In this document: piece after piece, positions 44,736 through 53,223 of the stretch | Layout: each line of letters begins with the position of its first letter | Position numbering within the stretch: position 1 is the stretch's first letter | Assembly: GCA_018223185.1 (NCBI GenBank) | Contig: JAAEYW010000025.1 | Location: 1-64,000 of the forward strand | From: Oceanospirillales bacterium | GTDB taxonomy: Bacteria > Pseudomonadota > Gammaproteobacteria > Pseudomonadales > Balneatricaceae | Reading direction: 5' to 3' | Length of the DNA: 64,000 bases | Made by a program: the position numbers and the translations under genes | The notes under the pieces: model-generated | Told to the model about the DNA's origin: nothing | Database searches by the model: none | The model's input: the letters and a program-made list of their open reading frames with translations, nothing else

Positions 44736-47132
44736 TTACTCCCTCACTTTTAATGCCGAGACCAGATCGATCCGGTCGATATCCCGTTTCACCAGCCAGC
44801 CTGACAGCAGTGCTGCAACAATCACCGCCAGTGCCGCGATACCATAGCTTTGTGGTACAAAAACCGCTGAAACCCGGTAAAGATCGGTACTGAAGCCTTC
44901 CGATATGGCAAATACCAGAAAATAACCCAGCAACCCACCCAACGGCAGTGCCAGTAACGTAATAATACCCAGCTCGGCCAGCAGCACAAACGCAGCTTCG
45001 CCCCGGGTAAACCCTATCACCCGGAGACTGGCAAGATCCCGGGCGCGCTCGGCAAAGGCGATTCGTGCACTGTTATAGACTATCCCAAACGTTATCACAC
45101 CGGCTATCGCAGCCATCAGATACCTTACAGCGCCGGCACTGCTATCGATCAGTTTCTGAAATGCCTCACGGGCATCCTGCTTCAGGCTGACACCGGCGAT
45201 TGATGGCAGCGCTTTAATGCGGTGATAGATAGCAGCCTGCTTTGCGCTATCAATACGCAGATAAGCACCGGATACCCTGCCTGGCTCGCGCAGAACCCGG
45301 TTAAGGCTGTCGAGCGCCATATAGGCTGGCGCGCCTATCAGGGTTTCTGCCACCCCGGTCACCGGTATCTGCAACTGCGGCTGGCGCCCCTCCCGGACAT
45401 CAACATCAAGAATATCACCGGTTTTCACCCTGAGGACATCGGCCAGCGCAGTGCCCAGCACAACCCCCTCGGTTCGCATCGGAATCATCTGCTGACGGTC
45501 ATCCAGGGCACGGTTAAGCCGGGCATTAACCGGCAGTCCGATAATTGCACCACGATAGCGGTGCTGCCCATTACTGAACCTGACGGCCACAGTGCGCAGC
45601 GCCTCAACCTCGATAACCCCATCAATACTCTGCAACTCAAACACCACTTTATCAGATAGCGGCTCAACAAAACTCACCGACAGATCACTGCGATCAATCA
45701 GGTTAAAACTTAATTCCAGAGTCTGGTCAAAAGCACTCATCACATTCAGCATCGCCACCGCCAGAGACATCCCTGCGGCGATGCCCACCACTCCCCCGGC
45801 GGCTCTGCCGGGCTGACGTAACAACCGCCGGGCAACCATCCGTCCGGGCTGATCCAGCCAGCGTTTCAGAAATGAAGCCAGTAACAGAGAACGGCTGTAA
45901 TCCGCCGGTGTCGGCGGCTCCATCGCAACGGCCGGGGTCAGACGAAAAACCGATTTCAGCACTAACACACCTCCGGCGGCTGCGGCCAGAATGCTCACCA
46001 GAATACCCACCAGAAAAGTCAGCGGATCAATCTGAAAAAGCAGAAACGGAAATTTATAATAGCTCTGATACACCTGCGCCAGACTGCGGCCGGAGAGCAC
46101 CCCCAGAAAACAGCCGAGCAGTGCACCGCCCACGGCAATCACAGCAACAAACTTCAGATAGTGCAGAGTGATCTCAATGTCGCGGTAACCAAACGCTTTC
46201 AGCAGACCGATCTGGCTACGCTCTGCCCGGATCATTCTGGAGATAACGATATTAAGAAGAAACGCCGCCACCGCCAGAAATACCGGCGGCACAGTACGAC
46301 TGGAGACCCTCAGCCCGTTGATCTCCTCTTCGATAAAACGGTTTGAAACATGATCGGCCAGCCCATAAGCTCCCAGCCCGCCGTAAGGTTGCAGCAGGTT
46401 ATCGACCCGATCAAGGATCGCAGGCAACGAACTGTCTGCGGCAATGCCCAGCAACAGCTGGTTAAAAGCGCCTTTCATATCATAAACCGCTGCCAGCGCC
46501 GACTGACTCATCCAGATCACTGCAAACCGGGCATCATCGGGGACAAACTCTCCGGGAGCTGCGGAATAGAGAAACTCAGGCGCCTGCGCCAGACCCACAA
46601 TCCGGAAGGTCCGGCGGGCACCATGCATCGTGGCGGACAACGGGTCACCGGGGCGCAGTCCGTGCGCTTTAGCGAAATCCTGTAACAGGATAATCTCATC
46701 CTCATGGGCTGGATCCGGCCGCCGCCCTGAGGTGAGATAGATATCATTCAGCCGGGCCTCCCCCTGATCCGGCAACGAAACCGCCTGAGCACTCAGTGGC
46801 AGCCGCTGACCAGGCAGGTTGATCAGCGCACTGCCGGTTACCCGGCCAGTCACGACAGTAACCCCCTCAATCTCTGCTGCCCGGGTTAACAGTGACTGCG
46901 GTGCCCGCTGCAACGGTGCAAACACCTTCGCCAGGCGGTGGCGTTCATAATACGCGGTACGAGTGTCCTCCAGAGAGCGGACCAGCCCGTTCATCATCAC
47001 CAGCATCAGCACACCCACAGCGATCACCAGGGCAATCGCCACAGCCTGGCCTTTCATCCGCCACAAGTCCCGCAACAGCTTGCGATCCAACGGTGAAAAA
47101 CCTGTGAATACAAATCCGGTTAATCTCTGCAT
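44736..47132 (-). CDS. ABC exporter permease with two FtsX domains
   Basis: A 798-residue integral membrane protein. It has an N-terminal helix (AVAIALVIAVGVLMLVMMNG), a large periplasmic domain, a first FtsX core with three helices (about 270-400), a second periplasmic domain, and a second FtsX core ending at the C-terminus (AIAGVITFGIVYNSARIAFA, later YGIAALAVIVAALLSGWLV). This duplicated MacB/LolC-like layout is typical of mechanotransmission ABC systems that move lipids, peptides or drugs from the periplasmic side. Its gene starts 31 bases after the ATPase stop and ends seven before the adaptor start. Cargo is not predictable. Confidence 0.88.
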   Translation of the reverse strand: MQRLTGFVFTGFSPLDRKLLRDLWRMKGQAVAIALVIAVGVLMLVMMNGLVRSLEDTRTAYYERHRLAKVFAPLQRAPQSLLTRAAEIEGVTVVTGRVTGSALINLPGQRLPLSAQAVSLPDQGEARLNDIYLTSGRRPDPAHEDEIILLQDFAKAHGLRPGDPLSATMHGARRTFRIVGLAQAPEFLYSAAPGEFVPDDARFAVIWMSQSALAAVYDMKGAFNQLLLGIAADSSLPAILDRVDNLLQPYGGLGAYGLADHVSNRFIEEEINGLRVSSRTVPPVFLAVAAFLLNIVISRMIRAERSQIGLLKAFGYRDIEITLHYLKFVAVIAVGGALLGCFLGVLSGRSLAQVYQSYYKFPFLLFQIDPLTFLVGILVSILAAAAGGVLVLKSVFRLTPAVAMEPPTPADYSRSLLLASFLKRWLDQPGRMVARRLLRQPGRAAGGVVGIAAGMSLAVAMLNVMSAFDQTLELSFNLIDRSDLSVSFVEPLSDKVVFELQSIDGVIEVEALRTVAVRFSNGQHRYRGAIIGLPVNARLNRALDDRQQMIPMRTEGVVLGTALADVLRVKTGDILDVDVREGRQPQLQIPVTGVAETLIGAPAYMALDSLNRVLREPGRVSGAYLRIDSAKQAAIYHRIKALPSIAGVSLKQDAREAFQKLIDSSAGAVRYLMAAIAGVITFGIVYNSARIAFAERARDLASLRVIGFTRGEAAFVLLAELGIITLLALPLGGLLGYFLVFAISEGFSTDLYRVSAVFVPQSYGIAALAVIVAALLSGWLVKRDIDRIDLVSALKVRE

Positions 47133-47163
47133 AACCTAATGTTCATACGTTCACCCCGCTAAC

Positions 47164-47883
47164 CTACCAGACCAGATCCTGAGCGGAACACTTTTCACTA
47201 TTCAGCCCGATCTCCCGTATCTGTCCATCGGCAAAATGAATCACCCTGTCTGCCATTCCGGCAATCGTTGCTGCATGGGTGATAATCACCACCGTAGTGC
47301 CCAGCATCTGGTTGACCTGCTCCAGCACCGCCATCACCTGCCGGCCGCTGGTGCTATCCAGCGCGCCCGTAGGTTCATCACAGAATAAAACTCTGGGCTG
47401 TTTTGCCACCGCCCGGGCGATGGCGACCCGTTGCTGTTCACCACCGGACAGCTGTGCCGGAAAATGATCGATCCGCTCACTCAGTCCCACCAGCGCCAGC
47501 GCCGCTTCAGCAGTCAGCGGACTATCCGCGATCTCCGTAACCAGTTCGACATTTTCCCGCGCGGTCAGGCTGGGCATCAGATTATAAAACTGAAACACAA
47601 AGCCGATATGTTCGCGGCGATACAGGGTCAGATCACCGTCGTCCATCCGGCTCAGGTTCTGCCCGAAAAACAGCACCTCGCCTGCAGTGGGCTGATCCAG
47701 CCCGCCAAGGATATTCAGCAGCGTTGATTTACCACTGCCTGAGGCCCCCAATAAAACCACCAGCTCACCCTCCGGGATTTTCAGGTCTACGCCCCGCAAG
47801 GCATGCACGGCGGCGCTACCCTCACCATACACTTTGGTCAGGCCACTGGTGGAATAGGCGATTGCGGTGCTGTCAGAATCCAT
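47164..47883 (-). CDS. ABC exporter ATPase (LolD/MacB type)
   Basis: A 239-residue nucleotide-binding subunit. It has the Walker [10 protein letters not shown], the Q-loop [13 protein letters not shown], the signature [14 protein letters not shown], the Walker [13 protein letters not shown] and the H-loop IITHAA. The [10 protein letters not shown] and GALDSTSG details place it in the LolD/MacB/SalX group that powers FtsX-type permeases. It is the first gene of the operon with the permease and the HlyD-type adaptor, so the three form one exporter. Confidence 0.92.
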   Translation of the reverse strand: MDSDSTAIAYSTSGLTKVYGEGSAAVHALRGVDLKIPEGELVVLLGASGSGKSTLLNILGGLDQPTAGEVLFFGQNLSRMDDGDLTLYRREHIGFVFQFYNLMPSLTARENVELVTEIADSPLTAEAALALVGLSERIDHFPAQLSGGEQQRVAIARAVAKQPRVLFCDEPTGALDSTSGRQVMAVLEQVNQMLGTTVVIITHAATIAGMADRVIHFADGQIREIGLNSEKCSAQDLVW

Positions 47884-47979
47884 ATCCGAGACATCTGTGT
47901 GAATGACTATTAACTATAAGAGTACATAGAGAAGCGGGGCCTCGTACAATAATTATATGACCGGGGCGGGAACAACAGC

Positions 47980-48003
47980 AAAAAAGCCAGCATATAGCTG
48001 GCT
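47980..48003 (-). terminator. Terminator of the diiron/reductase genes
   Basis: On the minus strand AGCCAGC pairs with GCTGGCT around TATAT, followed by six T (AAAAAA on + at 47980-47985). It lies just past the ferredoxin-reductase stop. Confidence 0.85.
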
Positions 48004-48022
48004 CCTGTCACACTGATCAGCG

Positions 48023-49066
48023 TCAGATCAGCCGTTCTGGCGAAGGCGGCTCTGGCGGCGCCTGATCAAAAAATCCCTCCGTATGGATATTGCTACTGTC
48101 AGCTCCCTGAGCCTTAACTGCGCCGATGCAGGCATCCACAAATTCGGGACTACCGGCAATATAGATGGAGTGCCCGGAAAGATCGGGATAAAGGTTCCCA
48201 AGAATATCCGGGATACGGCCACTCTGGATGCCCTGCTTTTCTTCACGGGTCAGTGTGGGAATAAATTTAAACCGCCGATGGCGGATATTCCACAGTGACA
48301 TCAGCCCCTGACAGTAGACCTCTGCCTCCGTGCGGGCGGAAAAAATCAGATGTACCGGCTGCTTAAAACCCCGGCGCAGGGCAGCATCCGCCAGACTCAT
48401 AATCGGTGCCAGACCCGTTCCCGCCGCCAGACAGAGCACCGGACCATCGGTACCCGGATCACCGATAAAGGTGCCGTAGGGCCCAGAGACGTTTACCATT
48501 GAACCGGGATAAACCTCATCGTGCACCCAGTTACTGGTTTTACCCTCTGGCACACGGGTAATCTGCAGCACGATTTCACCATCAGGCCGTGGCGCATTGG
48601 CAATAGAATAAGAACGTGGCATCACAGTACGCGCGGTATCGGTCAGACTGACATACTGCCCGGGCCAGAAACGCAACGCATCGCCCACCGGACGCAGGCG
48701 GATCTCAGCAATCCGCGGAGTCCGTTCAATCCGGTCAACCACCACGCAACGTACATTTTCACGGGGGGGAAACAGTTTTGGCATTGCATCATCAGTGCCC
48801 CAGTCAATTTCCAGGGTGTCACTGAGCGGCTTACACATGCACATCAGGCCATAACCTTCGGCACGTTCCGCCGGTGACAGCGCCATGTCCATCACCATTC
48901 CCTGATCAAACTCCCCCTCAAGCACCTTAACCTTACACTCACCGCAGGCTCCGGCCCGACAGTTATTCGGCAGGGCATAACCGGCATTTTCCAGGGTTTC
49001 CAATACCGTTTCACCGGGTTTAGCGTCGACCTCTTTGCCCGACGGGGATAAACGGATCGAAGTCAT
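48023..49066 (-). CDS. 2Fe-2S/FAD/NAD(P)H oxygenase reductase
   Basis: A 347-residue three-domain electron-transfer protein. The plant-type ferredoxin domain has cluster ligands Cys36, Cys41, Cys44 (NNCRAGACGEC) and a cysteine in LMCMCKP. The FAD domain shows MPRSYSIAN. The NAD(P)H domain shows VLCLAAGTGLAPIMSLA and IYIAGSPEFVDACIGAVKAQ. This architecture serves diiron or Rieske oxygenases. It is encoded 107 bases after the ferritin-like diiron gene and is almost certainly its reductase. The ATG at 49066 follows GGAGG with good spacing; the GTG at 49072 would overlap it. Confidence 0.9.
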   Translation of the reverse strand: MTSIRLSPSGKEVDAKPGETVLETLENAGYALPNNCRAGACGECKVKVLEGEFDQGMVMDMALSPAERAEGYGLMCMCKPLSDTLEIDWGTDDAMPKLFPPRENVRCVVVDRIERTPRIAEIRLRPVGDALRFWPGQYVSLTDTARTVMPRSYSIANAPRPDGEIVLQITRVPEGKTSNWVHDEVYPGSMVNVSGPYGTFIGDPGTDGPVLCLAAGTGLAPIMSLADAALRRGFKQPVHLIFSARTEAEVYCQGLMSLWNIRHRRFKFIPTLTREEKQGIQSGRIPDILGNLYPDLSGHSIYIAGSPEFVDACIGAVKAQGADSSNIHTEGFFDQAPPEPPSPERLI

Positions 49067-49173
49067 ACTCACCTCCGGATCGGGTACTTGCCCAATCCTG
49101 TCACAGCATCGTTATACAGACAGCCGCCGGCCGAAAGGCCGACAGCTATATCATGATGTTCCGAGAAAAAAGA

Positions 49174-50199
49174 TCAGAAGATCGGGATAATATCCGCTGA
49201 GTCCAGATCCGCCTGTGTCACCTCTTCACCGGTAATATCCACTTCGGGTATCGCCGGGAACGGCGTGTCATACTTATCCAGTACCGCTTTCAGGTTGAGC
49301 ATGGCAGTACGCCAGTTATCCTTCTTCGCCTCATATGAGGGCACACCAAAACCTGCTTCCCGGGCGATCGCCTCGGCTTCACGCTGATTGGCAATGAAAT
49401 CGTCCGGCAGATCCCAGAACTCAGCAGGCGGCTCAAACAGTACCGCAGAGAGAAACAGGTAACCGGCACGAATCTGCTTGGTAATGACGCTTTTCTCTTC
49501 CGCTGTCAGCTTAGGATAATCACGTTCCATCAGTGACAGACAGATCGCCATATGACGCCCCTCATCACGGCCGATATTTTTAAACGCCTCCTGAAATACC
49601 AGCTCTTCACAGCTTTCAGACATCTGCTTAAAGATCGTTGCAGCGGCAATTTCGCCCATCAGGAAAGAGCTGAAAAGAACGGCCAGGCTGTATTTGGGTA
49701 CGGCTTTTTTATACCCGCCCCAATAGCGACCACCGTTGTAATATAACCAGGCGGCATTGCGCTTCAGACGGCGACCCAGATCGGTTTTTGGCTCATACTC
49801 CAGCGGGCTGTTCGCTTCCAGCAACTTAGTAATGGCCATGCCACACATCTGCTCGTGATTCTGCTCATCCCGGGTAACGGAGAAGAAACAGCGACGAATC
49901 GCATCCTCTTCATGGTCCTCATAAGTTTTAATAAACGCTTCGGCAAACACCGGTGGTGCAGATGCATCAAATACCGACAACAGCGTCCACCAGTACGCCA
50001 TCGCTTCCCGCTCCTCCCATGAATAGCCTGAGACATCAAAAGTATCCCAGGGCAGATCTTTCGGGTTCCATGCTTCACGCAGGGATGCATCCCAGATTTC
50101 CTCAGCCTTAGAGGTTTTGGTTTCCCAGCTCAGCGGGTAGATATTTGGCTGGGGCGTTGCCGGTGGAAATTCCATTGTATTGGCAAGTTTGTCATGCAT
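49174..50199 (-). CDS. Ferritin-like diiron protein, putative monooxygenase
   Basis: A 341-residue helical protein with two diiron half-sites of DExxH type: DEQNH (Glu112, His115) and DEGRH (Glu213, His216). A Glu at 183 in MGEIAAATIF supplies another ligand and an acidic residue of the helix at 78-94 probably the last. The layout matches R2-like and bacterial multicomponent monooxygenase alpha subunits but the protein is shorter than known hydroxylases and has no gamma or effector subunit genes nearby. With its adjacent reductase it may form a two-component oxygenase. GAGGT precedes the ATG. I could not match it to a characterised enzyme, so the substrate is open. Confidence 0.72.
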   Translation of the reverse strand: MHDKLANTMEFPPATPQPNIYPLSWETKTSKAEEIWDASLREAWNPKDLPWDTFDVSGYSWEEREAMAYWWTLLSVFDASAPPVFAEAFIKTYEDHEEDAIRRCFFSVTRDEQNHEQMCGMAITKLLEANSPLEYEPKTDLGRRLKRNAAWLYYNGGRYWGGYKKAVPKYSLAVLFSSFLMGEIAAATIFKQMSESCEELVFQEAFKNIGRDEGRHMAICLSLMERDYPKLTAEEKSVITKQIRAGYLFLSAVLFEPPAEFWDLPDDFIANQREAEAIAREAGFGVPSYEAKKDNWRTAMLNLKAVLDKYDTPFPAIPEVDITGEEVTQADLDSADIIPIF

Positions 50200-50258
50200 A
50201 GCGTAAACCTCAGTTCTGGTTGTTTTTGTTGTAGAAGTGAGTGCAAAGCTACCATTTA

Positions 50259-50297
50259 TGATACATATTTCAATATTAAATAATCCTTAATGTATCA
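50259..50297. promoter_or_regulatory. Inverted repeat upstream of the diiron gene
   Basis: TGATACAT and ATGTATCA are perfect inverted complements, with centres 31 bases apart, 60-100 bases ahead of the diiron gene start. They may be paired operator half-sites. No regulator can be named. Confidence 0.35.
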
Positions 50298-50399
50298 CTT
50301 AAAATATAAACAAAATAAAATAAAAGCATAAACTATTGTTTTTTATTAGAAATAAACCAAAACAAAAAAGATACGTTATAATTACTAAATTAAAAAATA

Positions 50400-50413
50400 T
50401 TGATTCATATCAA
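50400..50413. promoter_or_regulatory. Perfect FNR/ANR box
   Basis: TTGAT TCAT ATCAA is an exact match to the FNR/ANR consensus TTGAT-N4-ATCAA. It sits about 200 bases before the diiron oxygenase start and about 250 before the TonB receptor start, so either or both genes could respond to oxygen. Confidence 0.7.
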
Positions 50414-50666
50414 TACTTCAGTCTGTTAAAAATCATACTTTCAACCAACATCAATCAAGTCAGACACGCCTAATTACCAATTGAAACCGAGCCGTAGACA
50501 TATTATTTGTATGCTAATTAGTCGCGACTCCTTCCCCCCTATTTGGTTTTCTGTATCATAGTGGGCTCTGATGGGCTAAAGAGAATGGAGTCTCGTGAGA
50601 ACCCCCTACTTTAAATAATAATAATGCCACCGATTAAACGCTGGCTGCCTGCTCCGGATAAAGCTC

Positions 50667-52640
50667 ATGTCGAGAACCAGTGTCATACCACTGCTTATTA
50701 ACTCAGTACTTTTTGCCTCCTCGACAGCCAGTGCGGCCCCGCAAGATTTCAGCGACCTGTCCCTGAAAGAGCTGGTGGCGATGGACGTATTTACGTCAGC
50801 CTCTCTTGTGCCAACCCAGGTCAACAAAGCACCCGGGACGGTGTACACTTTCAGTCGTGATGATTTTAACCGCTACGGTGTGCGCCGACTGGATGATCTC
50901 TTACAGTTTGTTCCGGGCCTGCAACTTAATCAGTATCGTAAACGACACCGCTCAGTCTGGGCCCGTGGCGTGTTGAATCGCTATAATGACAAGATGGTAC
51001 TGATGGTTGACGGAGTAAGGGTTCGCCAGCTCTACTACAACCATTTCAGCCTTGGGGATAACCTGCCGCTGGAATACATTGAAACCGTCGAAGTCATTCT
51101 CGGGCCCGCATCAAGCCTCTATGGCGCTAATGCGTTTGCCGGTATCATTTCAGTTACCACCCGAAGCTTCAGCAACACTGAGCAACTGGAAGCGGGACTG
51201 GAGGCTGGCAGCAATCAACGCGGTAAAGGCACTGCGTTCTATAACAGTGAAAACCTGCAACTATTCGCCAGCCATCTCGATCAGGACGCCCCCTTCCGCG
51301 CCGATCGAAAGAGTTTTATAGGCAGAGACTCTCTTCAGCCTCTGGATGAGGACTACAGCAATATCCATATCAAAGCACAACCTCTGCCCCGGCTGACGCT
51401 GCAACTCGATTACAACCGTAGCAAAACCCCTTTCCTCTTCATCCCGTCCACCCAGGATGCTTATATCGATAGTGATTACCTGAACCTGTCTGCTCATTAT
51501 GAAACAGGCTCGCTCAATGAGGGACAACTGGAAAGCAGCTTCTATTATCAGAAAGATAACACCCGGGAATATGAGCTTGAGCAGTTAACCCAGTCGCTGG
51601 GATATGAGGAATATCAGAATGCCACCATGGCCGGAGCATCACTGACGCTGCTGAGACAGTTTGATCAACACACACTGGCCGGCGGTCTGAACTGGCAATA
51701 TGAGAAAGCAGAACGCAGCGACTATATCCGTAATTATCATTTTGCCAGTGGGTTTCTGCCCCTTCCCGAAACCGGCAACCTGCTTTCCGAACCCGATATA
51801 ACCAACAATGACTATGCCGCATTCGTTCAGGATATCTGGCAGATTCATCCGGATCTGAGCCTGACCATTGGCGGCCGGTTTGATTACTTTGAACAGTTTG
51901 GCGGTTACTTTAACCACCGGACAGCACTGGTGTATACCCCGGATAATCAGCAAACCTGGAAGCTTCAATACGGCACTGCGATCCGTACACCGGGCTTCAG
52001 GGAATACCTGAAAGTACTCGAAGGGACCAGTTTCAAGCCGCCGCAGGTAGATGCGGAACGAATCGCGATGACGGAACTGGGCTACCTCTACCAGTGGGAT
52101 GAGGCCAGCGTGAATATCAACCTGTTCAGAAGCCAGATTGATGATTTTATTCAGGAAGTGCCAACCCCAGGGCTGGTGAGTACTGATGAGTATTTTGCCA
52201 ACAGTAACTCGGTTTATCGAATGCGCGGAGCTGAGTTATTATTGAATCTGCGACCCACGCAAACGCTCAACACCTGGCTGGGCATCAGCTATCTGGAAAC
52301 CGATTCCGATGACGGAGCCCTGCCCTATCTGGCGTCCTGGACGGGCAGTCTGCAAACCGATTATCAGTTAACCCCGAATCATCTGCTGGGCGCCAGCCTG
52401 ATCTATAACAGCAGCCGAAATGACACCAACAGCTTTAATGATGCCGCCGACTCATTTACAACGGTCAACCTGTTTGGCTCAGGAAAGCTGACACGGGAAC
52501 TGGATTACGCATTCGGGGTTGATAACCTGTTTGATAAACGAGTGATGGATCCTGCCGCAGACTTCGGTAAGCTGTACAACAATGAACGAAGTGAAAGAGA
52601 GCTCTGGTTCCGACTGCAATGGAATCACGACCTTTTATGA
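50667..52640 (+). CDS. TonB-dependent outer-membrane receptor
   Basis: A 657-residue TonB-dependent receptor. A signal peptide (VIPLLINSVLFASSTASAA) precedes the plug domain (about 35-155: PGTVYTFSRDDFNRYGVRRL, DDLLQFVPGLQL, ILGPASSLYGANAFAGIISV). The rest is a 22-strand barrel ending in an aromatic-rich strand (SERELWFRLQWNHDLL). The plug and the LKELVAMDVFTSASL N-terminus resemble receptors encoded with YfiR and GGDEF proteins, not classic siderophore receptors. Its end overlaps the YfiR-like start by four bases. The ligand is unknown; it may sense rather than import. Confidence 0.88.
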   Translation: MSRTSVIPLLINSVLFASSTASAAPQDFSDLSLKELVAMDVFTSASLVPTQVNKAPGTVYTFSRDDFNRYGVRRLDDLLQFVPGLQLNQYRKRHRSVWARGVLNRYNDKMVLMVDGVRVRQLYYNHFSLGDNLPLEYIETVEVILGPASSLYGANAFAGIISVTTRSFSNTEQLEAGLEAGSNQRGKGTAFYNSENLQLFASHLDQDAPFRADRKSFIGRDSLQPLDEDYSNIHIKAQPLPRLTLQLDYNRSKTPFLFIPSTQDAYIDSDYLNLSAHYETGSLNEGQLESSFYYQKDNTREYELEQLTQSLGYEEYQNATMAGASLTLLRQFDQHTLAGGLNWQYEKAERSDYIRNYHFASGFLPLPETGNLLSEPDITNNDYAAFVQDIWQIHPDLSLTIGGRFDYFEQFGGYFNHRTALVYTPDNQQTWKLQYGTAIRTPGFREYLKVLEGTSFKPPQVDAERIAMTELGYLYQWDEASVNINLFRSQIDDFIQEVPTPGLVSTDEYFANSNSVYRMRGAELLLNLRPTQTLNTWLGISYLETDSDDGALPYLASWTGSLQTDYQLTPNHLLGASLIYNSSRNDTNSFNDAADSFTTVNLFGSGKLTRELDYAFGVDNLFDKRVMDPAADFGKLYNNERSERELWFRLQWNHDLL

Positions 52641-53218
52641 TGAAAGCGATGCACCACCTTTCATCCCCTTATCTGCGGCGTAAACCTGTACTGCTGCTTC
52701 TGCTTGCCTGTCTATGGCCACTCAGCCTCCAAGCAGAACCGCAGCAATACAAACTCCAGCAGGTCAAAACCGCTATTCTGTTCAACATTGCTAAGTTCGT
52801 TCGCTGGCCGGAAACATCAATATCAAAAAGTCCGGATTATCTTACAATCTGCCATTACCGTGAAAACACCCTCAGCCCCGCATTTCAGTCCATATATGGC
52901 AAGCGTGCGCAGCACAGAACTGTCAATGACAAGCTGATTGAGACACTGGCTGAGGCGGACCAGTGTGCTATGCTGTTCATCCCACTCGCTCAGCTCAGAG
53001 CGTTTGCTGAAGACCAGGCTCACCATGGCCCACTGCCCGTTTTAACGATCGCGGATCTGACACAAAGCTACTCCGTCGAATCATCCGATTCCCGGGCGGC
53101 AGTCAACCTCATCCGCCAGGGCTCTCGCATAGGTCTCGATATCTACCTCCCAGAGGTAACACGCAACGGGCTGACCATCAGTTCAGAACTACTCAAATTA
53201 GCCCGGATCAGGAGGTAG
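52637..53218 (+). CDS. YfiR family periplasmic protein (DUF4154)
   Basis: A 193-residue exported protein of the YfiR/DUF4154 family. It has a signal sequence (KPVLLLLLACLWPLSLQA) and the diagnostic start of the mature domain (YKLQQVKTAILFNIAKFVRW, then PDYLTICHYRENTLS) and end (AAVNLIRQGSRIGLDIYLPE). YfiR of Pseudomonas holds the diguanylate cyclase YfiN inactive from the periplasm. Here the cyclase-like gene follows by five bases, which makes the same kind of control very likely. The ATG at 52637 overlaps the TonB gene (ATGA), favouring it over the upstream ATG at 52619. Confidence 0.85.
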   Translation: MMKAMHHLSSPYLRRKPVLLLLLACLWPLSLQAEPQQYKLQQVKTAILFNIAKFVRWPETSISKSPDYLTICHYRENTLSPAFQSIYGKRAQHRTVNDKLIETLAEADQCAMLFIPLAQLRAFAEDQAHHGPLPVLTIADLTQSYSVESSDSRAAVNLIRQGSRIGLDIYLPEVTRNGLTISSELLKLARIRR

Positions 53219-53223
53219 CACTG

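Larger units (their letters stand above)
50200..50666. other. AT-rich regulatory region between diiron gene and TonB receptor
   Basis: About 470 gene-free bases, strikingly AT-rich in 50250-50420. It holds an 8-bp inverted repeat (TGATACAT at 50259-50266 and ATGTATCA at 50290-50297) and a perfect FNR/ANR box at 50400-50413. Near the right end TAGTGGG (50560s) and CCCCCTA (about 50606-50612) could close a leader structure before the TonB receptor gene, but it matches no riboswitch I know. Confidence 0.5.

Noticed and set aside
50200-50300. Sigma-54 promoter for the diiron gene
   Set aside because: The best candidate on the minus strand (TGGTAGCTTTGCA) has the GG and GC elements seven bases apart, not the required ten.
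50555-50660. Riboswitch-like leader before the TonB receptor gene
   Set aside because: A loose TAGTGGG/CCCCCTA pairing is visible but the conserved bases of c-di-GMP, cobalamin or other common riboswitches are missing.
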